The notes: generated from the sequence alone by a model not told the origin. A stretch of DNA of 64,000 nt from Sphingomonas sp. IC-56 (GCF_021043375.1 NZ_JAJNDV010000006.1:186001-250000); one strand, 5' to 3'; numbered from the stretch's first letter, positions 29,275-38,326 are shown. Translations and numbers: made by a program.

Positions 29275-29288
29275 GTACCTAGGGGTAC
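29275..29288 (-). promoter_or_regulatory. Dyad resembling a NarL/FixJ-class operator
   Basis: GTACCT-AGGGGTAC is a near-palindrome 11 bp beyond the FNR-like box. AGGGGTA, read on the other strand, is TACCCCT, which fits the NarL heptamer pattern TACYYMT. The orphan FixJ/NarL-type regulator at 17741-18355 is a candidate ligand. It is a single site and therefore only suggestive. Confidence 0.35.
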
Positions 29289-29631
29289 TTCTCTGTCATT
29301 CATCGCCATAGCGCCTAATCTAAAAATGCAGATATAGAATTGATGGGCATGCCTTGCTGGCAGGCGCGTGCCTCACCGCGACGGTACGAACACTCCACGT
29401 CGCCTACTCACAGCCAACTTCGAACAATCTGTCGCCAAGCGACGAATGTCGGCATTCGACATCCGAACCTCGCCAGACGCCTGCCACCGGACTGCAGAAG
29501 CTGCGTCAGTTTATCTACCTATGCCGTAGATTGCGAGGCGGGCTTAGTGTCGCGGATGGCGGCCGGCGCCGCAGAAGGCGATTGCTGTCGTCGATGCGGC
29601 GCCACGCCAGACACGCGAGTGGAGAACGAAC

Positions 29632-31200
29632 GTGCTCGACATGCCCGAACCTCCTCCCCTGGTTCAGGTCGAAGGGGTACGCGAACAAGCGCCACGTCGC
29701 CAGACCGCCTCGGCTCAGCAAAGCGGAGGCGCAACGCCGAGTGGCACCGCCGGCGGCGACACAAGGCGAAGTCTGCCTGAAGGAGGCCCATCGTCAGCGA
29801 GCGATGCGCAACTGTCGGGGCCCTCCACATCCGCGAACCAGCGGGATGTCACCACCATCTACGACAAGGGTGGATTGACCGTTCACTGGAGCTTCCAGGG
29901 AGGCCTCAACCTTGTCAGCGAAGAGGACCTGTTCTGGAACTTCGCATCGGTCTACGCGCCGACCGCCGGCTTCAATTCCGATGAGACCTGGCTGGAAGCC
30001 TATGCAAAGCCGGGCGTTTCCTTCGATCAGCGCTTCGAGAGCGGTCGTGTTCTTTATGGACGGCTCTCCGGGGTGGCGTCGCGCACCTTTGGCACCGACG
30101 CGTTCGACGCGCGCGACGAGGGCGCTGTCACACTGGACGAAGGTTATCTCGGCCTTCGCACCACCGATCGTCCCGCCAATTACGACTTCTCAGCCGGTCC
30201 ACGTGAGTTGAAGCTTGGCACCGGCATGCTCATCGCGAACGGCGGCGTCAGCGGCTTCGAGCGCGGCGCGCTGAAGTTCGGACCGCGCAAGGCCTGGGAG
30301 CAGGCGGTGATCGGGCGCATGACTACTGGGGAGGCGACGTTCACGGGCTACTTCGTCCAGCCCAGGGAATTACGCTCCAACGATGGCGACAATCAGCTGG
30401 CCGGCTTCGATATGAGGTACGACGCCAAGTCGGGGGATTATCTCGGTTTCACGTACATCAACGTCCTGCGTTCCCACTCTCCCTACGCTCGCGCCGCCGC
30501 CGGGGGTCTAGGACCACCGACGATCATTCCGGACGGCCGCGACAAGACGAACGTGGTCAACCTGTATTTTCGCGCCAGCGCCAGCGAAGGCCCGCTCCGC
30601 AATCTGTTTGCGACCGGAGACCTTGCCTATGAATGGAACAACCCCGTCGACCTGTCGGCGTGGGGCGCCCGCGCCCAGATCGGTTACCTAATCTCGGAAA
30701 CGGGGTGGCGGCCTTCGCTTACCTCCACATTCAAGATCTTCTCCGGCGACGACCCGACCACGGCGCGGCTCGAGCGGTTTGACCCGCTTTACTACGAAGG
30801 ATCGCCGGGGGCGTGGGCGACGGGCTCGAAGTCGTCGATGGTCTTCATCAACTCGAACCTTCAGGCCATGGAGTTGGCGCTCGCCGTGCAGCCGTCCAGG
30901 AAGGACGCGTTCACCCTGCGCTATGCGCATATCCGGGCGGACAAGCTCGCCAGTCCGATACAGTTCGGACAGGCAACGCGCCTGATTTCGACGCCCAGCG
31001 GGTTCAACTTGATCGCCGGGGTGACGAAGCATCATCTCTCCGATGATCTGTTCCTCGAATACAATCACATCTTCAGCCAGCATGTTTTTTTAACCGCGGG
31101 GGTCAGCGCTTCTTTCCCCGGTGCCGGAATCAAGGCGTCATTTCCTGGGAAGGCGCCCACATGGACAGGAGCATTCGTCAATGTCGTGGTCAATTATTAG
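29632..31200 (+). CDS. Alginate-export (AlgE-like) family outer membrane barrel
   Basis: The 522-residue product has a Pro/Gln/Ser-rich N-terminal tract (about residues 1-75) and then a predicted beta-barrel. The segments NSDETWLEAYAKPGV, LYGRLSGVASRTFGTDAFD, DEGYLGLR and the terminal FVNVVVNY match the alginate-export domain. The substrate need not be alginate. No signal peptide is visible: the frame is closed by a TAG about 80 bases upstream of the GTG used here (an ATG follows at 29641). A frameshift or lost leader is possible, although the barrel itself is intact. The end overlaps the next gene by 20 bases. Confidence 0.7.
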   Translation: MLDMPEPPPLVQVEGVREQAPRRQTASAQQSGGATPSGTAGGDTRRSLPEGGPSSASDAQLSGPSTSANQRDVTTIYDKGGLTVHWSFQGGLNLVSEEDLFWNFASVYAPTAGFNSDETWLEAYAKPGVSFDQRFESGRVLYGRLSGVASRTFGTDAFDARDEGAVTLDEGYLGLRTTDRPANYDFSAGPRELKLGTGMLIANGGVSGFERGALKFGPRKAWEQAVIGRMTTGEATFTGYFVQPRELRSNDGDNQLAGFDMRYDAKSGDYLGFTYINVLRSHSPYARAAAGGLGPPTIIPDGRDKTNVVNLYFRASASEGPLRNLFATGDLAYEWNNPVDLSAWGARAQIGYLISETGWRPSLTSTFKIFSGDDPTTARLERFDPLYYEGSPGAWATGSKSSMVFINSNLQAMELALAVQPSRKDAFTLRYAHIRADKLASPIQFGQATRLISTPSGFNLIAGVTKHHLSDDLFLEYNHIFSQHVFLTAGVSASFPGAGIKASFPGKAPTWTGAFVNVVVNY

Positions 31201-32557
31201 GGCATCGCGTCCGATCGCAGCCTCCACCTTCGCGTTGATGCTGGGCACCACCGTGGCCGCCCACCAGCAGGAGACCCCCTCGACGGTTGGCGCCCTGCAG
31301 AAGAATCCGCTGTCTGCGGAAGCCTCCGATCCGAGGGTGATGGGCTGGATGCAGGGGTTCCCGCCTCCCAGGGACAAGCGCATCATGCAGCCGGAGTCGG
31401 ATTATTTCAGCTTTCCCAAGCTGCGCTGGTCAGTCTGTCACATCCGCCAGCTGCTGCCGACGATCCAGATCAGCCGGGGCCTGGAGCCAGCGGTTCCCCT
31501 TCGATATCTGTCGGCGCCAGAGCTGGAGCGGACCGCCCGCGAGATCGATGCGCTCACCTTTACTCCCCTGAACTCCAGCCAGACGATGACCTGGAAACAG
31601 TCGCTTTCCGCGAATTACACCGACGGCATGCTGATCATCCACAAGGGGCGGGTGGTATATGAACATTACTCCGGCTGCCTTGATCAGGCCGGGAAGCACG
31701 CCGCCATGTCGATGACGAAGTCGCTGACCGGATTGCTGGCGGAAATCATGGTTGCAGAGGGCAAGCTGGATCCCAGCGCACCCGTCACCCGCTATGTTCC
31801 CGAAGTGGCGAACAGCGCCTTTGGCACGGCAACCGTCCGGGAAGTGATGGATATGACAACCGGGCTCGACTATTCGGAGGATTACAGCGACCCCAATGCC
31901 GGCGTGTGGAAATATTCCACCGCGGCCAGCCCATTGCCAAAGCCTACCGGGTACACGGGGCCGGTCGGCTATTATGAGTTCCTGGAGCAGATCCAGGCGC
32001 AAGGGCGCAACGGCGACGCCTTTCACTACAGGACACCGAATGCCGACATGGTGGGATGGCTTGTGTCGCGGGTCAGTAACAAGTCGATCCCCGAGCTGGC
32101 CTCCGAGCGGCTGTGGCGGCCAATGGGCGCCGAGCAGGACGCCTATATGACGGTGGATTCTCTCGGAACGGCATTTGCCGGCGGGGGGCTTAGCGCGAGC
32201 TTGCGCGACGTGGGCCGGATTGGGCTGCTGGTCCTCAACGAGGGCGTGATAAACGGGAAGCGGCTCTTCCCAGCCAAGGCAGTGCAGCAGCTTCGCGCTG
32301 GGGGTGATCCGAAGAAGTTCGGAACCGAATATCAGGCGCTGATCGGCGGCAGCTATACCGGCTTGTGGTGGATCTATCCGGGCGCCAACCGAGTGGTGGC
32401 CGCGCGCGGTGTCTATGGTCAGACCATCTATGTGGACTGGGGCTCGGACATGGTCCTCGTGCGGTTCGCTTCGATGCCCAACGCGGCGAACTCCCTCAAC
32501 GATCCGACCTCCCTGCCGGCATATCGCGCGGTGTCGGCTTACTTAAAATCGAAGTGA
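31181..32557 (+). CDS. Serine hydrolase of the class C beta-lactamase/NylB fold
   Basis: The 458-residue exported hydrolase has a signal sequence (MSWSIIRASR to TTVAAH). The catalytic Ser177 and Lys180 lie in AAMSMTKSLTG (SxxK), with a tyrosine in FHYRTPNAD. The run GMLIIHKGRVVYEHYSG is characteristic of 6-aminohexanoate-dimer hydrolase (NylB)-like and EstB-like enzymes. It could cleave amides, esters or peptides; the substrate is unknown. The ATG at 31181 lies inside the end of the barrel gene in another frame, so the two are probably translated together. Confidence 0.88.
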   Translation: MSWSIIRASRPIAASTFALMLGTTVAAHQQETPSTVGALQKNPLSAEASDPRVMGWMQGFPPPRDKRIMQPESDYFSFPKLRWSVCHIRQLLPTIQISRGLEPAVPLRYLSAPELERTAREIDALTFTPLNSSQTMTWKQSLSANYTDGMLIIHKGRVVYEHYSGCLDQAGKHAAMSMTKSLTGLLAEIMVAEGKLDPSAPVTRYVPEVANSAFGTATVREVMDMTTGLDYSEDYSDPNAGVWKYSTAASPLPKPTGYTGPVGYYEFLEQIQAQGRNGDAFHYRTPNADMVGWLVSRVSNKSIPELASERLWRPMGAEQDAYMTVDSLGTAFAGGGLSASLRDVGRIGLLVLNEGVINGKRLFPAKAVQQLRAGGDPKKFGTEYQALIGGSYTGLWWIYPGANRVVAARGVYGQTIYVDWGSDMVLVRFASMPNAANSLNDPTSLPAYRAVSAYLKSK

Positions 32558-32651
32558 TCGCCACCTTACATAAAGATGATAGGTAAGTTGCCGTATTGGC
32601 GAAGACGACAAGAACCCTGATGTTCTTCCGCACGCAAGACGGGAGAAGAAT

Positions 32652-33275
32652 ATGCGTATGTTCGCCCCTGCCGCACTAGTCGCGATAACCTTCACCACCG
32701 CGCCGTTGATGGCGCAGAACCCTTCCGGGTCGCCGCCTGGTGGACCGGGTAGGCCGGGCGGCACTCAGGCAAGTCCGCCGCGTCCAGGACTCGGTCGCCC
32801 GCCCAGCCCTAATGTGAACCGGCCGCCCCAGGCGCGCCCACCGGCGCGGCCGCCAAACGCTGGCGTGGGCCGCCCACCCAGCGGGACGGGCTGGAGGCGG
32901 CCCACCTCGACGCGGCCGCCTCCCCCGCCACCGCCAAGCTGGTCCAGGAACTGGAACCAATGGCACCGCTGGAACTATAATCGACCGCCACCCGGTCAAT
33001 CATGGTATTATGCCGATCAATTTTATCGTGATGGCCGCTATTATCGGCCCCGCCGCCTTGGACGGGGTGATCGCATCTATCGCGGATCTAACGGGCGCTA
33101 TTATTGCCGGCGCAGCGACGGGACGACGGGGCTGATCGTCGGCAGCCTCACCGGAAGCTTGATCGGCGGGCTGCTGGCGAACGGCGGTTCGGACACCTTG
33201 GGCGCGCTGATCGGCCTTGGGGCAGGCGCTGCGCTAGGTCGCGCGATCGACAAAGGTCAGGTGGTCTGCCGCTGA
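32652..33275 (+). CDS. RcnB-like protein with C-terminal glycine zipper
   Basis: A 207-residue secreted protein. It has a signal peptide (MRMFAPAALVAITF to LMAQ), a long Pro/Gly/Arg-rich tract (about 22-100), an RcnB-type segment (NYNRPPPGQSWYYADQFYRDGRYYRPRRLGRGDRIY) and a glycine-zipper hairpin (GLIVGSLTGSLIGGLLANGG ... GALIGLGAGAALGRAI). RcnB was described as a periplasmic factor in nickel/cobalt homeostasis. The zipper suggests membrane insertion or oligomerisation. A GGGAGAAGA ribosome binding site precedes the ATG. Confidence 0.85.
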   Translation: MRMFAPAALVAITFTTAPLMAQNPSGSPPGGPGRPGGTQASPPRPGLGRPPSPNVNRPPQARPPARPPNAGVGRPPSGTGWRRPTSTRPPPPPPPSWSRNWNQWHRWNYNRPPPGQSWYYADQFYRDGRYYRPRRLGRGDRIYRGSNGRYYCRRSDGTTGLIVGSLTGSLIGGLLANGGSDTLGALIGLGAGAALGRAIDKGQVVCR

Positions 33276-33809
33276 GCGCCGGCTGTTGGTGGAGCTCGGC
33301 GAGCAATCGCCGGGCTCACTTGCGACAGCGCCTGTGCCGGTCCCACGCGAAGCGGTTCAAGCCGACATCGTTCGTTTGCACTTCCGTGTTGACGAGCAGT
33401 TCCTCCGCTGCACCTCGGAGGAACTCAGAGCTATGCGACGAACGATCACTGCAGGCCCTCCGACTGCTCTCGGAATGAAGGCAGACTTCTAATGCCGAAA
33501 CCAGTACTGCCTTTCCTCCGGCGCCGAGGATCACATCGTCCGGCCACCACATAAGGCAAGTGAGCCACGGCTTGCGGAAGTCGCGGGGCGCTGTGAACAA
33601 AAGACTGCTTTCCGCCTCATCTCGTGATCGTGCCCCCGCCCACAACGCGAATGGCGACGTCGTCCTTGTGGTCCGCTGCCGTCACATCCGGACAAGTTGT
33701 TGCGATTCCCGTGCGTTGTCGCTCAGGCTCATCCTCGGACGTACGTTCAGCTTTCAGTTCAGCGTAACTGTGTCCACGCCGATCTCGACCCCCCTCCGCG
33801 TCGGGAGCC
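33276..33809. other. Gene-free stretch
   Basis: No well-supported gene. A 68-codon TTG frame at 33286-33492 (plus) ends with LHFRVDEQFLRCTSEELRAM but has no ribosome binding site and runs on from inside the preceding gene; it is not called. Nothing else is seen. Confidence 0.4.
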
Positions 33810-34130
33810 TCAATTGCCTTCGGCATCGACCGTGAACACCACCGGCTTGCCGCGCGACATCGGCTCCCAGCCGGCCGATAAAGCGGCACGCACGCACCTT
33901 GAAATCGTCGCGTCGTCGAGTTGGAGACGACCGTGCGGCAACCCCTTCAATAGCCGCTTGGGCGGCGGAAATTCAAGCAACGCTTCGCGCTTGGCATCCC
34001 GCTGGAGAAGGGAAACCGTCATTCCCTTCCAACCCTCGTCATCCGACAGATGCGGTTCGCGCTGGAGGTGCCAGTCGTAAGTGACGCCATCGACATTGAC
34101 GGCGCCTGCACTGGGTCGGGAGTTTGACAT
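33810..34130 (-). CDS. Small uncharacterised protein
   Basis: A 106-residue soluble protein starting MSNSRPSAGAVNVDGVTYDW and ending GKPVVFTVDAEGN. Its middle (HLSDDEGWKGMTVSLLQRDAKREALLEFPPPKRLLKGLPHGRLQLDDATISRCVRAAL) looks conserved in style, with strand-strand-helix order. The Met at 34130 is chosen over an upstream start that would add a basic unstructured lead. The function is not recognised. It stands alone. Confidence 0.65.
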   Translation of the reverse strand: MSNSRPSAGAVNVDGVTYDWHLQREPHLSDDEGWKGMTVSLLQRDAKREALLEFPPPKRLLKGLPHGRLQLDDATISRCVRAALSAGWEPMSRGKPVVFTVDAEGN

Positions 34131-34607
34131 ATGGATAACTCTAGCAGGCCAACACTGCCAAGGCACAGGGTTCGGGGTCGCCGGCCCATGCACAGCTTGC
34201 CTCAGGTCAGGTTACTGACGAGGTTAGGCTCTAGCTCAGACTGGCAGACTTTCGGGACAGAGCGCGTCCATGCTGACCGACAACCGGGCATTCGCGATGG
34301 CGCCCCCTAGTAGCAGTCGCTGCTTCAGACGCCGCTTAGCGGCTAGGAGGCCGGCTCTCCTCAGCTAAGTAGCCGAGACGCTAAAGACGCAGTTGCGGAC
34401 GTTCAGCACAGCTGAGCTGCTCACCGATCCCCGATACCCGTTCATCTGAATTATCGACTACTGAGGAGATCTGGAGCCTGCGCTCGAACAGCTTGGATCG
34501 CCCCCCTGCTCCGCCGCAGTGTTTGCTGACAGCCGCGCAAAGCTGTTCTTTGCCGACGTCCGACCTTCATCGCACCCGTTGGCTATTCATCGGGGAGTAT
34601 CGGGCGC
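34131..34607. other. Gene-free stretch downstream of the curli locus
   Basis: About 480 bases with no gene on either strand and no clear terminator for the last curlin gene. Nothing else is seen. Confidence 0.45.
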
Positions 34608-35330
34608 CTACTGGCGGACCAACGCGACATTGCCGACACCCGTTTGGGAGACGACCGCAAAGCCATTGCTTCCGCGCTGATCAATCGCGGCGAGATTATC
34701 ACGACCAGATTGCAAGATCGCAGCCTGGTTCAGCAGGCCGGTCTGCAGCGTTTCAGCGCGATTGTTCTGCCCAGCCTGAATGATGGCCGAGGCGAGTTGC
34801 GAGCCATCCTGAACCTGGCGCGCAGCGTTCCTGGTGCCGAACTGCATTGCGCGGACGAAGTTGGCAGTGCCGCTCTGGACCTGCTCGGCGACGTTGTCGG
34901 CCACGCCATAAACGCCCGTGAAGCCGCCCAGGTTCAGCTGAGAACCGAACAGCGCCAGTTCAATCGGCGCACCGCTGTCGGATGCGGCAGCAGGAACCTG
35001 CGCCATCTGGACGACCTGTGCGACATTGCTCAAATTGTCGATGCGGTGGCTGACATAGCCCGATGCAAGCGCAATGTGATCAACCTGAAGCGAGACCGTG
35101 TCGGCGAACGCACTGACCAGTCCGAAGCTGTTGTAGCGGGTAGCGACCTGGCCGACATCGAGCGAGATCGAAGCGCGAGGCAGATCGAGCCTCGTGGAGA
35201 ATGCCGCGCCGACCGGCGTGATCTGCTCCATCACAACGTCCTCGCCACTAGCCATCGCGCTGCCGGGGACAGACGCGGTGATCAGCGCCGAAGCCGTGAG
35301 GTAAAGCGCGCGTAGGCCAGCAGTCTTCAT
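34608..35330 (-). CDS. Curlin-repeat protein, candidate nucleator (CsgB-like)
   Basis: The 240-residue secreted protein has a signal peptide (MKTAGLRALYLTASALITAS, cut near AMAS). A long non-repeat domain (about 30-160) follows, with only the last ~70 residues made of curlin repeats: IIQAGQNNRAE, LQTGLLNQAAI, LQSGRDNLAAI, DQRGSNGFAVV, SQTGVGNVALV and a final RQ, an 11-residue period. A minor subunit that anchors or nucleates the fibre is likely by analogy to CsgB, but this is inference. It is the last gene of the csgF-csgG-curlin run. Confidence 0.82.
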   Translation of the reverse strand: MKTAGLRALYLTASALITASVPGSAMASGEDVVMEQITPVGAAFSTRLDLPRASISLDVGQVATRYNSFGLVSAFADTVSLQVDHIALASGYVSHRIDNLSNVAQVVQMAQVPAAASDSGAPIELALFGSQLNLGGFTGVYGVADNVAEQVQSGTANFVRAMQFGTRNAARQVQDGSQLASAIIQAGQNNRAETLQTGLLNQAAILQSGRDNLAAIDQRGSNGFAVVSQTGVGNVALVRQ

Positions 35331-35422
35331 GTCCCGTTCTTCCCATTGCGACCAACATGTGTCTGTCGCTGTGGAAGTAGGGCACAAATGTTTAACTTAG
35401 CGTTTGCGCGCGCTTCGGCATT

Positions 35423-36058
35423 TTACGGGTTCACGGCGCCTGGTGGGACGACCACGCCACCCGAGCCGCCCGGAATGATCGTCGGGGGCGGCGCGCCCGC
35501 GCCACCCGGCGACGCGCCGTTGGGGGCCTGGAAGGCATTGCCGACTGCCTGCGCGATGGGGGCATTGCTGACATCGCCGTTGCGGAGCTGTTCGGCGACC
35601 TGATCGGCGTTCGGCACCAGCAGCGGCTGGGCCGCGAGCCGGGTCGGATCTCCATCCTCCGAGCCGCCGAGCAGCAGCACTTCCTCCGCCGAGCGGCGGG
35701 GCGCGGGCTGAACAATCGCCTCGAGCACTGACGCGCAATCCACGCCTTCCGGCGCCGGGCGCTTGCTACGCGCAGCCTCGTCGCACGCGTCGACCATGGC
35801 CTGCGGGATGGCGGCTAGCCGAGGATTGCGGTCACGCGCCGAGAGCTGGCCAGTAGCGGTACGCGACTGATCGGGTCGGGTCACCTGGCGCAGCTGAGGT
35901 GATGTACGTTCAGGCGTGACTTGCTGCACAACCGGACGGGTGCCGGCGGCGATTTGCTCAATGCCGGCGGTCGGTGGCGCACTGATCTGCGGCACGTCCT
36001 GCGCAATGGCGAGTGCCGAAGCCAGTAGCAGGATCGTCGCCGCACTCATTATCATCAC
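35423..36058 (-). CDS. Secreted protein of unknown function in the curli locus
   Basis: A 211-residue product with a signal peptide (MMIMSAATILLLASALAIAQ). It has a Gln/Thr/Pro-rich region, a segment with two cysteines (AMVDACDEAARSK and EGVDCASVLEA), then LAAQPLLVPNADQVAEQLRNGDVSNAPIAQAVGNAF and a Gly/Pro-rich tail. It lacks curlin repeats and does not resemble CsgE. Its start overlaps the stop of the preceding curlin gene (ATGA), so translation is coupled. It may be a chaperone, cap or cell-wall anchor for the fibre; this is inferred from position only. Confidence 0.8.
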   Translation of the reverse strand: MMIMSAATILLLASALAIAQDVPQISAPPTAGIEQIAAGTRPVVQQVTPERTSPQLRQVTRPDQSRTATGQLSARDRNPRLAAIPQAMVDACDEAARSKRPAPEGVDCASVLEAIVQPAPRRSAEEVLLLGGSEDGDPTRLAAQPLLVPNADQVAEQLRNGDVSNAPIAQAVGNAFQAPNGASPGGAGAPPPTIIPGGSGGVVVPPGAVNP

Positions 36059-37368
36059 TGCTGCACCCGCGAAAGATTGGCTTGCCCGGCTTGGTTGGTG
36101 AAGCTCCGGCTGCTGTCGGTCCGCTGGATGGTCCAGGATTGATTGCCTTGTCCCGCCTGCGACACCGCACTGAATACGCCATCAGAGGTGTACGCGCCAG
36201 GATTGTCCTGCAGCACCGTCGCGAAGTTGCTCGATCCCGATTGGCTGATCTCGGAACGGGCGTAGAGCGCGGTTTCGCTCTGTTCGACAAACGCGGTATT
36301 GTCGTTGTTACGCTGATAGATGCGCGACTGCTGGCCGAGACCGCGCTGGAGCACGGCGGCGAAGTTGCCGTTGCCGGGTTTTTCCAACGTGCCCTGCTGG
36401 ATTTCACTGAACTGCGCGGCATTGTCGACATCGCCGTCCTGGTGGACGAACGCCTGGTTGTCGTCACCGGTCTGATGTGTGATCGCGTCGCTGTCGTCCT
36501 CCTGCGAGGTCACGGCCCGATTGCCCAGGCCCACCTGCATCAGGATCGCGCGGTTGTTGCGCCCCACCGTGTCGCCATATTCGACCGAGAAGAGCCGCGC
36601 ATCCTCTGCGCCCTGCTGGATCAGCCCGTCGTTGCCCGACCCGTTCTGCTTGATCTGCGCGACATTGTTTTCGCCAATGGCCTGGAGCGTCGCGACCTCG
36701 TTGCCGGCCTGCGGCCCGCGGATGCCGCCCTGCTGGATCGCGGCATTGTTCGGCGTGACGTCGCGCCGAACGACCCGATGAACCTGATTGATGATCGCGG
36801 TCTGCCGGTATTCGGGCCGGCCGGACGCCGTGCCGAACGACACTTGGCCCACATAGGCGCGGTTACGCGAATACTGGCCGGGGCGCGCAGCATCGGCCTG
36901 CTCGATGTCGATGCGGTTGTCCTCGCCCAACTGGTTGCCGACCGCCCAGCCCGCTGACCCACGCGACTGATTGATCCGAGCGGCGTTGCGGGTACCATCC
37001 TGCTCGGCGGCAGCCTTGTTACCGGGCGCGGTGAATTGGAGCTGTGGCACTGCGTCCAGGCCGAGCGTCTCCTCGACAATGGCGCGAGCCTGGAGTCGAA
37101 AGCCCTCGCGCGCAACCATGCCCTTTGTAACGTTGCGGCTTGCACTGTCCTGCTTCGCCGGATCGAAGCTGCTGGAACGGCGCATGCCTTGTTCGAGCAC
37201 ACCTTCGTCCACCACCACCGTTGGCTGGTCGACGACGATGATGTCGATGATCGTGGCCGAGCCGTTCGGCCCCTGACCGTCCGGCCGCGCTGTCTGGGCG
37301 AACGCAGGCAGGGCCAGGCACGTCGGCAGCGTAGCCGACACCAGGATCGCTGCGATGACAGGCTTCAT
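36055..37368 (-). CDS. Large curlin-repeat protein (437 residues)
   Basis: The protein has a signal peptide (ends PAFAQ, about residue 25) and a non-repeat head of about 85 residues. Irregular Q/N-rich curlin repeats follow to the C-terminus, for example LQAIGENNVAQIKQNGSGND, MQVGLGNRAVTSQ, HQTGDDNQAFVHQDGD and SQAGQGNQSWTIQ. Repeats are interrupted by acidic and Arg-containing insertions, unlike the regular CsgA of enterobacteria. It is predicted to be secreted through the CsgG-like pore and join a functional amyloid. It follows the 273-residue curlin by 45 bp. Confidence 0.85.
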   Translation of the reverse strand: MKPVIAAILVSATLPTCLALPAFAQTARPDGQGPNGSATIIDIIVVDQPTVVVDEGVLEQGMRRSSSFDPAKQDSASRNVTKGMVAREGFRLQARAIVEETLGLDAVPQLQFTAPGNKAAAEQDGTRNAARINQSRGSAGWAVGNQLGEDNRIDIEQADAARPGQYSRNRAYVGQVSFGTASGRPEYRQTAIINQVHRVVRRDVTPNNAAIQQGGIRGPQAGNEVATLQAIGENNVAQIKQNGSGNDGLIQQGAEDARLFSVEYGDTVGRNNRAILMQVGLGNRAVTSQEDDSDAITHQTGDDNQAFVHQDGDVDNAAQFSEIQQGTLEKPGNGNFAAVLQRGLGQQSRIYQRNNDNTAFVEQSETALYARSEISQSGSSNFATVLQDNPGAYTSDGVFSAVSQAGQGNQSWTIQRTDSSRSFTNQAGQANLSRVQQ

Positions 37369-37412
37369 ACGCTCTGCTCCCTTATCGTGCGTGCGCGCAA
37401 ATCAGCCTGCGC

Positions 37413-38234
37413 TCAGCGGCCAGCCTGTACCACAACCACCGGCGGCGCCCCGCGGGTCTGATCGATGGCGATGCTGCGGTTGGCGCCGAGCTGCGTAATC
37501 GACGCAGTGACGTCGCCACCCTGACGCAGCGCAATCATGTGATCGCTGCCCACCTGAGCGAGCGCGGCAGTGTTGCCGCCGCCATTCTGCTCCAGCAGGA
37601 TCGAGTTGTTCGTGCCGGTGCCGTTGCGCGCGGCAATCGCGCCGGCATTGTAGCCGAGGAGCGCCGACTCGGCGCTTCCCAGCTGAGTCTGCACCGCCGT
37701 GTTGTTGTTCCCGGTCTGACGGGCATAGGCGAAATTGTCGGTGCCGAGTTGAACTTGGCTCAGTTCATTGCGGTTGCCCGACTGGATCGCGGCGGCCGCG
37801 TTTCGATTTCCGCCGATCGCCTGCACCGCCTGGTTGCTGTTGCCGTCTTGGGCGATGTGGAAGCCGTTGTTGTTGCCGGCGACTGTTACCACCGCGTCGT
37901 TGTTGCGTCCGCGCTGCGACACAAGGCCCGATTCCAGGCGATCGCTGCTGAAGCCGCGGACGCGCAAGCGGCTGTTCGTCGACGACGTCAGCATGCCGCT
38001 GTCGCGGCCCTCGATCGTACCGGCGCCGTTGCGGTTGCCGTCGATCCGCACCAGCGCGCTGCTGTCCACGGCGCCGACTTGATCGATCGTCGCGCGATTG
38101 TTGTTGCCGACCTGGACAATGCACGCGGCGCTGTTGGCACAATCCGGCGCGGACTGTGCGTGCGTCATCGAAGGTGCAAGGAGAGCGGCTCCGGCGAGCG
38201 CTGCGATCCCGGCGATGTGCTTGATGCGCTTCAT
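37413..38234 (-). CDS. Curlin-repeat protein with regular 11-residue units (273 residues)
   Basis: Signal peptide MKRIKHIAGIAALAGAALLA, cut near THAQ. The mature chain is almost entirely 11-residue units of the form Q-x-G-x-x-N-x-A-x-x-x: QVGNNNRATID, QRGRNNDAVVT, QDGNSNQAVQA, QSGNRNELSQV, QLGTDNFAYAR, QTGNNNTAVQT. This is the clearest amyloid-forming curlin repeat in the locus. A short DCANSAAC pair precedes the repeats. Downstream of a strong hairpin, it may be expressed at a lower level than the first two curlins. Confidence 0.88.
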   Translation of the reverse strand: MKRIKHIAGIAALAGAALLAPSMTHAQSAPDCANSAACIVQVGNNNRATIDQVGAVDSSALVRIDGNRNGAGTIEGRDSGMLTSSTNSRLRVRGFSSDRLESGLVSQRGRNNDAVVTVAGNNNGFHIAQDGNSNQAVQAIGGNRNAAAAIQSGNRNELSQVQLGTDNFAYARQTGNNNTAVQTQLGSAESALLGYNAGAIAARNGTGTNNSILLEQNGGGNTAALAQVGSDHMIALRQGGDVTASITQLGANRSIAIDQTRGAPPVVVVQAGR

Positions 38235-38326
38235 TGAACTGTCCCGTGACAGAGGAAAACTGTTACCGCCTATGTGCGGCTCGCTTGATACCCAGGCGAA
38301 GGAACCGGCTTTGCCGGCCGAGAAAG

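Larger units (their letters stand above)
29177..29631. other. Intergenic region with regulatory dyads, otherwise gene-free
   Basis: The part nearest 29177 holds two symmetrical sites (29246-29263 and 29275-29288) that probably control the minus-strand stress genes. From about 29300 to 29631 no supported gene was seen, and no signal-peptide-coding start for the following barrel gene could be found there. Confidence 0.5.

Noticed and set aside
29354-29878. 174-codon plus frame as a possible leader for the AlgE-like barrel
   Set aside because: Translation is Arg-rich without a hydrophobic signal segment and does not connect to the barrel frame.
33286-33492. 68-codon TTG frame after the RcnB-like gene
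   Set aside because: The frame runs in from inside the preceding gene, has no ribosome binding site and no recognisable domain.
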